Assembly: GCF_027158205.1 (NCBI RefSeq)
Contig: NZ_JAPVLU010000022.1
Span: forward strand, 43,479 to 107,478
From: Streptomyces sp. H39-S7
GTDB lineage: Bacteria; Actinomycetota; Actinomycetes; Streptomycetales; Streptomycetaceae
DNA: 64,000 bases
Reading direction: 5' to 3'
Shown: positions 53,488 through 62,362 of the stretch, one piece after another
Position numbering within the stretch: position 1 is the first letter of the stretch
Layout: the number at the start of each line of letters is the position of its first letter
Program-made: the position numbers and the translations under genes
The notes under the pieces: model-generated
What the model was told of the DNA's origin: nothing
Databases searched by the model: none
The model's input: only the letters and a program-made list of their open reading frames with translations

Positions 53488-54174
53488 TTAGGTCGCGGGG
53501 ACCCGCTCCGTCACCGTGACGCGGCCCTTGCGGATGGTGGCCAGGCGGGGGGCGCGTTTGGCGATGGCGGAGTCGTGGGTGACCAGGATGAAGGTCAGGC
53601 CGTGTTCTTTCCAGAGGCCTTCGAGGAGGCCCATGATGTCGTCGCGGGTGGCCTCGTCGAGGTTGCCGGTGGGCTCGTCGGCGAGGAGGACCTTGGGCTT
53701 CTTCACGAGCGCGCGGGCGATGGCCACGCGCTGCTGCTGACCGCCGGAGAGTTCGGAGGGCAGGTGGTTCAGGCGCTCCTCGAGGCCGACGGACTCCAGG
53801 GCCTCGACGGACAGCCGGCGGCGTTCCGCGGGCTTGATGCCGAGGGGGACGAGGGCGGTCTCGACGTTCTCCTGGGCGGTGAGCGTCGGGATGAGGTTGA
53901 AGCTCTGGAAGATGAAGCCGATGTTCTCGGCGCGCATCTTGGTGAGCTTGGCCTCGCCGAGTCTGGCGAGGTCGACGCCGTCGAACTCCACCGAGCCCTC
54001 GGTCGGACGGTCGAGGGCGCCGAGCATCTGCAGCAGGGTGGACTTGCCGCCGCCGGTGGGGCCCTGGATGACGAGCTGGTCGCCGTCCGCGATGGTGAGA
54101 TCGACACCCCGCAGGGCCTCGACGGTGTCCTTGGCGCGACGGTAGCGCTTGGTGACGCCGGTCAGCTTGTACAT
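53488..54174 (-). CDS. MacB/LolD-type ABC transporter ATPase
   Basis: A 228-residue ATPase. Walker A GPTGGGKSTLLQM, Q-loop, signature LSGGQQQRVAIARAL, Walker B PKVLLADEPTGNLDE and the switch His (LVTHDS) are complete. The protein belongs to the MacB/LolD/FtsE-like group that works with FtsX-type permeases in mechanotransmission rather than classical transport. ATG 54174 with GGGAG 6 nt upstream is chosen over TTG 54180. It follows the permease gene by 30 nt. Confidence 0.93.
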   Translation of the reverse strand: MYKLTGVTKRYRRAKDTVEALRGVDLTIADGDQLVIQGPTGGGKSTLLQMLGALDRPTEGSVEFDGVDLARLGEAKLTKMRAENIGFIFQSFNLIPTLTAQENVETALVPLGIKPAERRRLSVEALESVGLEERLNHLPSELSGGQQQRVAIARALVKKPKVLLADEPTGNLDEATRDDIMGLLEGLWKEHGLTFILVTHDSAIAKRAPRLATIRKGRVTVTERVPAT

Positions 54175-54204
54175 GGTCAACTCCCTTGAGACTGAGGTGG
54201 GTGG

Positions 54205-55647
54205 CTATTCGACGCGGCGCAGGGCGTCCGCCGGGCGGAGCCTGGAGGCGCGCCAGCCGCCGAAGGTGCCCGCGATGAGGCCGCCGGCGACGGCGAGGCC
54301 GACCGACAGGGCGATGGTGCCGAGGCTGACGGGAGCGGTCAGCGCGATGTCCAGCGCCTTCGTCGCGGCCTGCCGGCCGGGTCCGCCGCCGAAGCCGCCA
54401 CCGCCGCCACCCCGGCCGCCCGTGGAGGCGACCGACGCGGTCAGGGTCGGGCTGATGGCGGTGATGAGGTAGGCGCCGCCGAGGCCGAGCGCGATACCGA
54501 GGACGCCGCCGATGAGGCCGGTGACCAGGGCTTCGCCCATCACCTGACCGGTGACGCGGCGGCTCGTCCAGCCGAGCGCCTTGAGCGTGCCGAACTCACG
54601 CACCCGCCTGCTGACGGCGGAGGAGGTGAGCAGTCCCGCGACCAGGAACGCGGCGATCAGCACGGCGATGGAGAGCCACTTGCCGAGGTTCGTCGCCAGG
54701 TCGGAGGCGGTGGAGAGGGAACCGGAGACCGTGGAGGCGAGGTCGGCGGAGGTGGTGACCGTCGTACCGGGGACGTTCTTCTGGATGGCGGACTTGACGC
54801 CGTCGATCTGCTGCGAGTCCGTGGCCTTCACATAGACCGTGGTGACCTTGTCCTTGGCGCCGGCGAGCGTCTGGGCCTGCGTCAGCGGGACGTAGACGCT
54901 GGCGGCGGAGTCGCCGCTGTCGGCGGTCGCGATACCGATGACCTTGTACTTGACGGTCTTGATGGTGAGCGTGCCACCGACCGCGAGCTTGTTCTCCTTG
55001 GCGTAGGAGCTGTCGAGGACCGCGACGGCGGCGTTGGACTGCGCGGTCGTGAAGGACGTACCCGAGGTGATCTTCGAGGAGGTCAGCGGACCGAGGGTCG
55101 GCTTGGAGACGTCCACGCCGTAGACCGAGTAGTTGTTGACGTCGAACTGCGCGCCGCCGCCCTGCACCTCACCCGGCGGCTGCGCACCGCCACCGCCGCG
55201 CCCGCCGCCGGTGGTCTGGCCCTGCTTGACCTGCCCCCGGTCGAACTGCCCGTTGACCTTCAGCACCCGAAGGCTCAGCCCGCCGACCGCGTCGTCCACG
55301 CCCTTCTGCCCGGCGACCTGGGAGACGACCGTGGTGGGCAGCGACTCGAAGCCCTGCACCATCACCTGGTCGCTGCTCTGCTCCTTGGAGCCGTCGGTGG
55401 CGCCGAAGTTGAACCTCGGACGCCCGGCGGCCCCGGTGGTGCCCTGCGCGGCGGCGGCCTTGGTGACCGTCATGTCGGTCCCGAGCCCGTACAGGGACTG
55501 CAGGACCTTCCCCTGCGCCACCTGCATCCCCGCGGAGGCCGAGTTGACGGTGATGACCAGCCCGATGCCGAGCGCCAGACCCAGCGCGATGACCAGCGCC
55601 GCTTTTCTGCGACGCCGCAGTTCGCGCCGGAGATATGTGAAGAACAT
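54205..55647 (-). CDS. FtsX/MacB-type ABC permease
   Basis: A 480-residue permease. One N-terminal membrane helix is followed by a large extracytoplasmic domain (about residues 40-320) with a Gly/Pro/Gln-rich insert. The FtsX core of three helices (FLVAGLLTSSAVSRRVREFGTLKALGW, then VTGLIGGVLGIALGLGGAYL, and LSVGLAVAGGLIAGTFGGW) and the end LRPADALRRVE complete it. ATG 55647 is preferred with GAGG 6 nt upstream. Substrate is unknown; family members handle peptides, lipoproteins and cell-wall stress. Confidence 0.9.
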   Translation of the reverse strand: MFFTYLRRELRRRRKAALVIALGLALGIGLVITVNSASAGMQVAQGKVLQSLYGLGTDMTVTKAAAAQGTTGAAGRPRFNFGATDGSKEQSSDQVMVQGFESLPTTVVSQVAGQKGVDDAVGGLSLRVLKVNGQFDRGQVKQGQTTGGGRGGGGAQPPGEVQGGGAQFDVNNYSVYGVDVSKPTLGPLTSSKITSGTSFTTAQSNAAVAVLDSSYAKENKLAVGGTLTIKTVKYKVIGIATADSGDSAASVYVPLTQAQTLAGAKDKVTTVYVKATDSQQIDGVKSAIQKNVPGTTVTTSADLASTVSGSLSTASDLATNLGKWLSIAVLIAAFLVAGLLTSSAVSRRVREFGTLKALGWTSRRVTGQVMGEALVTGLIGGVLGIALGLGGAYLITAISPTLTASVASTGGRGGGGGGFGGGPGRQAATKALDIALTAPVSLGTIALSVGLAVAGGLIAGTFGGWRASRLRPADALRRVE

Positions 55648-55704
55648 GCGATTCCTCGCCGTTGCCACCCCCGGCCAGGACTCGGGGGGATGAATGGGGA
55701 CGGC

Positions 55705-55743
55705 GGGAGTACGAGAGGGTCTTGCGAACCCTCTCGTACTCCC
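55705..55743 (-). terminator. Terminator of xylA
   Basis: A perfect 16-bp stem (GGGAGTACGAGAGGGT with its complement, 7-nt loop) lies 70 nt beyond the xylA stop and 58 nt upstream of the ABC permease start. It may alternatively be a regulatory hairpin in the ABC operon leader. Confidence 0.7.
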
Positions 55744-55811
55744 GCTGCGCCGTCACGGTAGGAACACGCGGTGATGAACGGGTGAGGTGCGGCTGAGAGC
55801 CTGATGAGAAA

Positions 55812-56981
55812 TCAGCGGGCACCGAGCAGGTGGTCCATCGCCAGCTGGTCGAGCTGCTCGAACGCCATGCCCTTGACCGCCGCCGCCTCGACGTCGAACT
55901 CCTCGAACGCGGAGCGGTCGCCGAGCAGTTCGGCCAGGGTCTCGCCCTCGCCCAGCGTCGGCTGCGCCAGCTCGTCGAGCCGGGACGCCCTGAGGGCTTC
56001 CTGGACGGCCGGGTCGGCGCGGAACGCGGCGGCGCGCTCCTTGAGCAGCAGGTAGTTGCGCATGCAGCCCTCGGCCGAGGCCCAGACGCCGTCGAAGTCC
56101 TCGGTACGCGGCGGCTTGAAGTCGAAGTGCCGGGGCCCTTCGTAGCCGGCGGTCTCCAGCAGGTCGACGAGCCAGAACGCGTCGCGCAGGTTGCCCGCGC
56201 CGAAGCGCAGGTCCTGGTCGTACTTGATGCCGGTCTGGCCGTTGAGGTCGATGTGGAAGAGCTTGTCGTGCCACAGCGCCTGCGCGATGCCGTGCGTGAA
56301 GTTGAGCCCGGCCATCTGCTCGTGGCCGGTCTCGGGGTTCACCCCGACCATCTCCGGGTGCTCCAGCTCGTTGATGAAGGCGAGCGCGTGGCCGACGGTC
56401 GGCAGCAGGATGTCGCCGCGCGGCTCGTTCGGCTTGGGCTCCACGGCGAACCGCAGGTCGTACCCCTGCCCCAGCACGTACTCGCTGAGCAGGTCGAACG
56501 CCTCCTTCATCCGGTCCAGCGCGACCCGGACGTCCTTCGCCGCCCCGGACTCCGCGCCCTCCCGGCCGCCCCAGGCGACGTAGACCTGCGCACCGAGCTC
56601 GACGGCGAGGTCGATGTTGCGGATGGTCTTGCGCAGCGCGTACCGCCGGACGTCGCGGTCGTTGGACGTGAAGGCGCCGTCCTTGAAGACCGGGTGCGTG
56701 AAGAGGTTCGTGGTGGCCATGGGCACCACCAGACCGGTCGCGTCCAGGGCCTGCCGGAAGCGCTTGATGTGCGCCTCGCGCTCGACCTCGGTGGCGCCGA
56801 ACGGGATGAGGTCATCGTCGTGGAACGTCACGCCGTACGCGCCCAGCTCGGCGAGGCGGGTGACGGACTCGACCGGGTCGAGGGCGGGACGGGTCGCGTC
56901 GCCGAACGGGTCACGGCCCTGCCAGCCGACCGTCCAGAGGCCGAAAGTGAACTTGTGATCCGGGGTGGGGGTGAGACTCAT
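55812..56981 (-). CDS. xylA: Xylose isomerase
   Basis: A 389-residue TIM-barrel enzyme that converts D-xylose to D-xylulose (and glucose to fructose). Catalytic and metal residues of the actinobacterial class I form are visible: GVTFHDDDLIPFG (His54/Asp57), VAWGGREGAE, and AVEPKPNEPRGD (Glu181/Lys183). Length is normal. GGAG lies about 9 nt before ATG 56981. It is divergent from xylB, with a 77-bp AT-rich control region between, and is probably repressed by the ROK regulator encoded at 58647. Confidence 0.97.
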   Translation of the reverse strand: MSLTPTPDHKFTFGLWTVGWQGRDPFGDATRPALDPVESVTRLAELGAYGVTFHDDDLIPFGATEVEREAHIKRFRQALDATGLVVPMATTNLFTHPVFKDGAFTSNDRDVRRYALRKTIRNIDLAVELGAQVYVAWGGREGAESGAAKDVRVALDRMKEAFDLLSEYVLGQGYDLRFAVEPKPNEPRGDILLPTVGHALAFINELEHPEMVGVNPETGHEQMAGLNFTHGIAQALWHDKLFHIDLNGQTGIKYDQDLRFGAGNLRDAFWLVDLLETAGYEGPRHFDFKPPRTEDFDGVWASAEGCMRNYLLLKERAAAFRADPAVQEALRASRLDELAQPTLGEGETLAELLGDRSAFEEFDVEAAAVKGMAFEQLDQLAMDHLLGAR

Positions 56982-57058
56982 GACGCTTGCTCCTATTCGT
57001 AAGACCGTTAAACAAATTAGTATGCGGAAGCCGCGATGGGAAGAGAGAGGGTCGTTTC
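56982..57058. promoter_or_regulatory. Divergent xylA-xylB control region
   Basis: This 77-bp spacer is the most AT-rich non-coding stretch nearby. TAGTAT (57018-57023) is a good -10 for xylB. The minus strand reads ACTAATTTGTTTAACGG, which would place a repressor site across both promoters. The ATTTGT...CGG element resembles parts of the large palindrome upstream of the ROK gene, so both may bind the same regulator. Confidence 0.6.
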
Positions 57059-58462
57059 ATGGAGTCAACGGTCGTGATCGGGGTGGACAGCTCCACCCAG
57101 TCGACGAAGGCGCTGGCGGTCCGCGTGGACACCGGCGAGGTGCTGGCACGCGCCCGGGCACCGCACGCGGTCAGCGGGGGCGGGAGACGGGAAACCCACC
57201 CGGAGGTCTGGTGGCAGGCCCTGACCAGCACCCTCACCGAGCTGCGGGCCCAGGTGACCACGGCCCCCGGAGCGATTTCCGTCGGCGGGCAGCAGCACGG
57301 CCTGGTCACCCTCGACGCGTCAGGAGCGGCGCTGCGGCCCGCCCTCCTCTGGAACGACGTGCGATCGGCGCCCCAGGCCGAGGCACTCGTCGCGCGCTTC
57401 GGCGCGAAGCACTGGGCCGAGCGCTTCGGCTCGGTGCCCGGCGCCGCCTTCACCGTCGCCAAATGGGCCTGGCTGCGCGAGAACGAACCGGCCGTCGCCG
57501 CCGCGACAGCGGGCGTGCGGCTGCCGCACGACTTCCTCACCGAACGGCTGACGGGTCAGGCCGTCACGGACCGCGGCGACGTCTCGGGAACCGGCTGGTG
57601 GGCCTCGGACACCGAGACCTACGACGACGCCGTCCTCACCGCCGTCGACCTCGACGAGGCACTCCTCCCCCGCGTGCTGAACCCGGGCGGGTCAGCGGGC
57701 CCAACGCTCCACGGCCTCCCCCTCCCGCCCGGCATCCCGGTCGCCTCCGGCACCGGCGACAACGCCGCGGCCGCCCTCGGCCTCGGCCTGGCCCCCGGCC
57801 GCGCCGCGCTCAGCCTGGGCACGTCGGGCACCGTCTACACCCCCTCGGTCAACCGCCCCGCCGACCCGACGGGCACGGTCGCCGGCTTCGCGGGAGCGCA
57901 CGGCGGCTGGCTCCCGCTCGCCTGCACGCTGAACTGCACACAGGCTGTGGACAAGATCTCCCAGCTCCTCGGCATCACCCGGGAAGCGGTCGAGCCCAAC
58001 ACCGCGATCACCCTCCTGCCCTTCCTCGACGGAGAGCGCACCCCCAACCTCCCCCACGCCTCGGGCACCCTCACCGGCCTGCGCCACGACACCACGCCCG
58101 GCCAGATCCTCCAGGCCGCCTACGACGGCGCCACGTACACCCTGCTCACCGCCCTGGACCTGGTCCTGGCAGTCGACGACCGGCCGTCCGACGAACCTCT
58201 CCTCCTGATCGGCGGCGGCGCCCGCGGCACCGCCTGGCGGCAGACCGTCCGCCGGCTGTCCGGACGCGCGGTCCAGATCCCCGACGCCGACGACCTCGTA
58301 GCCCTCGGCGCCGCCGCCCAGGCAGCCGCCCTGCTCACCGGCGAATCGCCCGCGGCGATCGCCACCCGCTGGGGCACGGCGGCAGGACCGGTCTACGATC
58401 CGATCGAACGCGACGACGCCGCGCTGGAATACCTGGCCGCAGCACTGGAAGCCACCAGCTGA
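57059..58462 (+). CDS. xylB: Xylulokinase
   Basis: A 467-residue FGGY-family kinase that phosphorylates D-xylulose for the pentose phosphate pathway. VIGVDSSTQSTKALAV is the N-terminal phosphate loop, GGQQHGLVTLD the substrate region, and GTGDNAAAALGLGLAPG plus LLIGGGARGTAWRQTVRRL the C-terminal ATP-binding signatures. ATG 57059 follows GAGAGG. It is divergent from xylA and 185 nt upstream of the ROK regulator gene. Confidence 0.95.
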   Translation: MESTVVIGVDSSTQSTKALAVRVDTGEVLARARAPHAVSGGGRRETHPEVWWQALTSTLTELRAQVTTAPGAISVGGQQHGLVTLDASGAALRPALLWNDVRSAPQAEALVARFGAKHWAERFGSVPGAAFTVAKWAWLRENEPAVAAATAGVRLPHDFLTERLTGQAVTDRGDVSGTGWWASDTETYDDAVLTAVDLDEALLPRVLNPGGSAGPTLHGLPLPPGIPVASGTGDNAAAALGLGLAPGRAALSLGTSGTVYTPSVNRPADPTGTVAGFAGAHGGWLPLACTLNCTQAVDKISQLLGITREAVEPNTAITLLPFLDGERTPNLPHASGTLTGLRHDTTPGQILQAAYDGATYTLLTALDLVLAVDDRPSDEPLLLIGGGARGTAWRQTVRRLSGRAVQIPDADDLVALGAAAQAAALLTGESPAAIATRWGTAAGPVYDPIERDDAALEYLAAALEATS

Positions 58463-58533
58463 CGCGGCGTTCCGGGAAGCCGCCGAGCAACCGCCCCAAC
58501 GGGTGGCTCGAACCGAAGGGGGACGGGTCCGCA

Positions 58534-58610
58534 GGTGCAGGAGTCCGAAATGCTGCCGTGTATTTGTGGGCGGCCACGCCCGTAAATATACGATTTCGGA
58601 CCCCTGCACC
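58534..58610. promoter_or_regulatory. 77-bp nested palindrome upstream of the ROK regulator
   Basis: Outer arms of 18 bp (58534-58551 and 58593-58610) are complementary with one mismatch. Inside, CGTG-TATTT-GT-GGGCG pairs with CGCCC-GT-AAATA-TACG around a GCCA centre (58557-58592). The whole element could fold into one long cruciform or hairpin with a 5-nt bulge. It lies 37 nt upstream of the GTG start of the regulator. It is much larger than a simple operator and may hold two repressor sites or also terminate xylB. Confidence 0.8.
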
Positions 58611-58646
58611 GGAGGGCCCGGCCCCCGACCCGAAGAACGGAGCCCC

Positions 58647-59867
58647 GTGGCCAACGGAACCGGCCCCCAGGCCGCCCTGCGCCGCCGCAACCTGTCCAGA
58701 GTCCTGCACGCCGTCGCCACCGGCGACAAGTCCCGGGCAGCGGTCGCCGCCGAGGTCGGCCTCACGAGGGCCACGGTCTCGACGCTCGTCGACGACCTCA
58801 TCGCGGCCGGCCTCGTCTCGGAGCTCGGCGCGCAGCGCCCCGGCACCGTGGGCCGCCCCGGCACCGCCCTCGCGCTCAGCGCGCGCGGCCCCGCCGGGAT
58901 CGGCGCCGAAGTGGGCGTGGACCACCTCGCGGCGTGCGTCGTGGACCTGCGCGGCACCGTGCGGGCCCGGGCGACGGTCGAGTCCCGCAACCGCGGCCGG
59001 GCCGCCGCTCAGACGCTCGGGGAGCTGGAGGGGCTCGTCCGGCAGGTGACGGAGGAGGCGGTGGGGCTGGGGCTGCGGCCGGCCGGACTGACCGTCGCGG
59101 TCCCCGGCCTGGTGGGCCGGGACCACCACACGGTGCTGCGGGCGCCGAACCTCGGCTGGAAGGACGAGCGCACCACGCTCACCGTCGAGAACGAGGCGAA
59201 CCTGGGTGCGCTGGCGGAACTGTGGCTGAGCGGCGGGGAGACCCCACCCGGCGCCTCCGGCACCCCCGGCACCCCCGGCACCCCTGAGACACCCGGCGCC
59301 CCCACCGCCCGGACGCCCCTCACCGACTTCATCCACGTCTCGGCGGAGATCGGCATCGGTGCGGCCCTCGTCATCAACGGCGGCCTCTTCCGCGGAGCGC
59401 GCGGCTTCGCCGGCGAGCTCGGGCACGTCCCGGTCTACCCGGATGGCCCGCGCTGCTCGTGCGGGGCGCGCGGCTGCCTGGAGCAGTACGCGGGCGAGGA
59501 GGCGGTGCTGCGGGCCGCGGGCATCGCCCCGGAGCTGCCGGGGCGCCTCAAGGCGCTGCGCACGGCGGCCGCGGACGACGACGCGCCCGCGCTGGCGGCC
59601 CTGGAGGCCGCCGGCCGGGCGCTCGGCATCGCGCTGAGCGGCGCCGTGAACCTACTCGACCCGCAGGCGGTGGTCCTCGGCGGCCCGCTCTCCGAGCTGG
59701 CGCCGTGGCTGCTGCCGGGTGTGCGGCGGGAGCTGGGCGAGCGCGTCACGGGCGGCGGCGCGCTGGTGGTCGAGTCCCGCCTGGGCCGCGACGGCGTCCT
59801 CCTGGGCGCGGCCTACAGCGCGATCCGCGCAGTCCTGGACGACCCGTCGGAATGGACGGCCCGCTAG
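58647..59867 (+). CDS. ROK-family regulator (probable XylR-type repressor)
   Basis: A 406-residue protein. The N-terminal winged helix (about 5-75: NLSRVLHAVATGDKSRAAVAAEV, LTRATVSTLVDDLIAAGLVSE) precedes a ROK sugar-binding domain. VENEANLGALAELW and the zinc motif CSCGARGCLEQY are intact. A Gly-Thr-Pro-rich insert (about residues 197-220) interrupts the ROK domain. GTG 58647 follows GGAG; longer in-frame sequence upstream crosses the palindrome and is excluded. Adjacent xylA/xylB suggest it senses xylose. Confidence 0.85.
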   Translation: MANGTGPQAALRRRNLSRVLHAVATGDKSRAAVAAEVGLTRATVSTLVDDLIAAGLVSELGAQRPGTVGRPGTALALSARGPAGIGAEVGVDHLAACVVDLRGTVRARATVESRNRGRAAAQTLGELEGLVRQVTEEAVGLGLRPAGLTVAVPGLVGRDHHTVLRAPNLGWKDERTTLTVENEANLGALAELWLSGGETPPGASGTPGTPGTPETPGAPTARTPLTDFIHVSAEIGIGAALVINGGLFRGARGFAGELGHVPVYPDGPRCSCGARGCLEQYAGEEAVLRAAGIAPELPGRLKALRTAAADDDAPALAALEAAGRALGIALSGAVNLLDPQAVVLGGPLSELAPWLLPGVRRELGERVTGGGALVVESRLGRDGVLLGAAYSAIRAVLDDPSEWTAR

Positions 59868-59960
59868 GCCGAATCAGCCGGAAGCCGCGCAAGCGCAGGG
59901 CGCCGTCGCCCGCGCGGCGACGAACCCGACCGAAACCCGACCCTGCAGGCCGACCGCAGG

Positions 59961-61274
59961 TCAGGACGTGGCGCCCAGTGCCGATCCCGCGCTCCACGCG
60001 CTCCACGTCATGTTCCACCCGTTCAGCCCGTTGTCCGGCTGGACGGTCTTGTCGGGGGAGTTCTTCATGACGACGACGTCGCCGATCACCGAGTTGTTGT
60101 AGAACCAGGCGCCCAGCGTGTCCGGGTCCTTGGCGCCCTTGGCGTCACTGAGGCCTATGCAGCCGTGGCTGGTGTTGGCCGAGCCGAAGATCGACTTGTT
60201 GCCCCAGTAGTTGCCGTGGATGAACGTGCCCGAGGAGCTCAGCCGCATGGCGTGCGGGACGTCGGGGATGTCGTACTCGCCCGCGAAGCCGACCGAGTCG
60301 CCGTTCATGCGTGTCTGCGTGTACTTCTCGGAGATCACCATCTGACCGTTGTAGGTCGGGTGCTCGGTCGAGCCGGCGGAGATCGGGATGGTCTTGATCG
60401 TCTTGCCGTCGCGGACGATCGTCATCGTCTTGGTGTGGGCGTCGACCGTCGAGACCTGGGACCGGCCGACGGTGAAGTTGACGTCCTTGTTCTGGACGCC
60501 GTAGACGCCCGTGGAACCCTCGACGCCGTCGAGGTTCAGCTTGACGGTGACGTTCGAGCCGGCCTTCCAGTACTCCTGGGGACGGAAGTCCAGCCGCGTG
60601 GAGCCGAACCAGTGGCCCACGACCGTCTGGCCGCTGCTGGACGCCACCTTGATCGCGGACTCGACGGCCTTCTTGTTGGTGACGGCCTTGTCGAACTTGA
60701 TCGACACCGGCATGCCGACGCCGACCGTGGAGCCGTCCTCCGGCGTGAAGTAGCCGATGAAGCTGTTGCTCGCGGAGACGGTGCCGAAGCTGGAGGTCTC
60801 GGTGACGGTGCGGCCCTTCGCGTCCTGCGCGGTGGCCGCGACCTTGTACTTCTTGCCGCGGTCGAGCGACGCGGCCGGCTTCCAGCTCAGCCCGTCGCCG
60901 GCTATCGCGCCCGTGACGGCCTTGCCGCTGACGACCTCGGTCATGGCGACCGCGGTGAGCTTGCCCTCGGTCACGGCGACCTTGGTGCCGCTGGCGATGC
61001 TCGCGTTGGTGGTCCCCGTCTTCGGGGTGATGACGATCTTGGCGTCCGAGGCGTCCTTGGCGGCCGCCGCGTCGACGTCCGCCTGCGTCTTGCCCTTGTC
61101 CGCCGCGGCGCCGCCGGCGTTGTCGGAACCGCCGCCGCACGCCGTGAGCGCGACCGCGCCGCCGAGCACCACCGCGGCGACCGTCAGTCCGGTGCGCCGC
61201 CTGCGCCGCGAGCGCGCGTGCTGGTCGGGCGTCGTGCCCTGGACGGGGCCGATGGCGGTGCCGGGCGACTTCAC
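59961..61274 (-). CDS. L,D-transpeptidase lipoprotein with Ig-like domains
   Basis: A 437-residue lipoprotein. Lipobox L-T-A-C places the lipidated cysteine at residue 46. Two Ig-like domains (about 80-290) precede a YkuD catalytic domain (about 295-420) with HGNYWGN and the nucleophile motif SHGCIGLS. Such enzymes make 3-3 peptidoglycan cross-links in actinobacteria. The architecture matches the mycobacterial Ldt(Mt2) type. GTG 61274 is preferred, with GGAG 6 nt upstream, over TTG 61286. The 3' end contains the WNMTWS tail. Confidence 0.93.
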   Translation of the reverse strand: MKSPGTAIGPVQGTTPDQHARSRRRRRTGLTVAAVVLGGAVALTACGGGSDNAGGAAADKGKTQADVDAAAAKDASDAKIVITPKTGTTNASIASGTKVAVTEGKLTAVAMTEVVSGKAVTGAIAGDGLSWKPAASLDRGKKYKVAATAQDAKGRTVTETSSFGTVSASNSFIGYFTPEDGSTVGVGMPVSIKFDKAVTNKKAVESAIKVASSSGQTVVGHWFGSTRLDFRPQEYWKAGSNVTVKLNLDGVEGSTGVYGVQNKDVNFTVGRSQVSTVDAHTKTMTIVRDGKTIKTIPISAGSTEHPTYNGQMVISEKYTQTRMNGDSVGFAGEYDIPDVPHAMRLSSSGTFIHGNYWGNKSIFGSANTSHGCIGLSDAKGAKDPDTLGAWFYNNSVIGDVVVMKNSPDKTVQPDNGLNGWNMTWSAWSAGSALGATS

Positions 61275-61441
61275 ACAGATCTCCAATGCCTACGAACGCC
61301 CGTTCCCGACCCGCGTCCCCGCGGGCGACGGATCCGGACGAGATGGATCCGGAAACGAGCCTCTTCCATACCCAGAGGAACACGGACCGCTAGGGGTCCG
61401 TTCCGTTTGTCCGGAAAGTGTGTCGAGGCCCACGTACGGAA

Positions 61442-61466
61442 CCCCGGGCCGCCGAACGGCCCGGGG
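61442..61466 (-). terminator. Terminator of the 61495-61878 gene
   Basis: CCCCGGGCC and GGCCCGGGG form a perfect 9-bp stem with a 7-nt loop, about 30 nt beyond the stop codon. Confidence 0.8.
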
Positions 61467-61494
61467 TCGGGGAGATGTGCTGGTCAGACCGCCA

Positions 61495-61878
61495 TCAGGC
61501 CGTCGTAGTGGCCTCCTGGACGTCCTCCTCGGCGTCCTCCTCGGCGGCATCGTCGTCGTCGTACATGTCCCACTCGTCGGACTCGGGGTCGTACTCGGTG
61601 TGCGCACAGGACCACGAGGCCTGCACGAGTTCGATCCCGGGGACCGACGTGACCAGGTCGAACGGGTCGATGAGGTAGGCCAGCGCCTCGGACTCGTCCT
61701 GCTTGACGGCCGCCTCGGCGTGGGTCCGCTCCTCGGCGGGCATCTCCGCGTCGGAGGCGATGTGCTCCAGCGCGGCAGCGGTCATTTCCTGCTCTTCGGT
61801 GACCTCGAGAACGAGCTCGACCTGGAGTCGTACATAGCGCGGGCCACTCTCGCCACGGGGAATCTCAGTAGTGCTCAT
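61495..61878 (-). CDS. Acidic conserved protein of unknown function
   Basis: A 127-residue protein. A beta-alpha N-terminal part (GPRYVRLQVELVLEVTEEQEM) leads to a very acidic C-terminus (SDEWDMYDDDDAAEEDAEED). No membrane segment or known domain was recognised. ATG 61878 has no ribosome-binding site. TACGCT ends 7 nt before the ATG and would serve as the -10 of a leaderless transcript. Confidence 0.7.
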   Translation of the reverse strand: MSTTEIPRGESGPRYVRLQVELVLEVTEEQEMTAAALEHIASDAEMPAEERTHAEAAVKQDESEALAYLIDPFDLVTSVPGIELVQASWSCAHTEYDPESDEWDMYDDDDAAEEDAEEDVQEATTTA

Positions 61879-61979
61879 GCCACGGAGCGTAAACGCCGGA
61901 GCGCCGGCTTCCCACCAGGCACACCAGGTCACTACCATCGGCGTCTACGGTCAAGTCGCCGCACCCAATGGGGGATCCG

Positions 61980-62192
61980 TTGACCTCTCCTCTGGCTTCT
62001 CCGCGCCCGTTCGTCGCCGCCGCCGCGGCCTCCGTCCTGGCCGCGCTCTACTTCGTGCCGTCCGCCACCGCCAGCCCGGATCCTGCCCCTGCCGCGCAGG
62101 TCAAGGCGCCCGCGGCGGCCTCAGGACCGACGACTTCGACGACCGGGACACTCCATCTCCCGGCCACCGGCACGGCGGACAGCACCCCCTGA
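61980..62192 (+). CDS. Small secreted protein ending in an LPATG-like motif
   Basis: A 70-residue protein. A hydrophobic signal segment (FVAAAAASVLAALYFVPSATA, likely cleaved near residue 30) is followed by an Ala/Pro/Thr-rich mature peptide ending LHLPATGTADSTP. LPATG looks like a sortase motif, but no hydrophobic helix or basic tail follows. TTG 61980 is favoured, with GGGGGA a few bases upstream; ATG 61968 lacks a site. TACCAT at 61933-61938 is a plausible -10. Function unknown. Confidence 0.55.
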   Translation: MTSPLASPRPFVAAAAASVLAALYFVPSATASPDPAPAAQVKAPAAASGPTTSTTGTLHLPATGTADSTP

Positions 62193-62280
62193 CCGACCGT
62201 CGGGGCCGCGTGCCTCGTCGACGGTCCGGGGCCTGCGCCGAACACCGGCCGCCCCTCCCGCGCAGGCGCTCCGACGCGCC

Positions 62281-62311
62281 GGGGGACGCACACCCGCGGG
62301 TGTGCGCCCCC
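62281..62311. terminator. Hairpin between the small secreted-protein gene and hutH
   Basis: CGCACACCCG/CGGGTGTGCG form a perfect 20-bp palindrome extended by GGGGG and CCCCC with one bulged A. It lies between convergent stops at 62192 and 62363. Confidence 0.8.
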
Positions 62312-62362
62312 TCCGTCGTCACGCTCAGCAGTCGGACCCGCGGCCCCACGACTGATCAGGCG

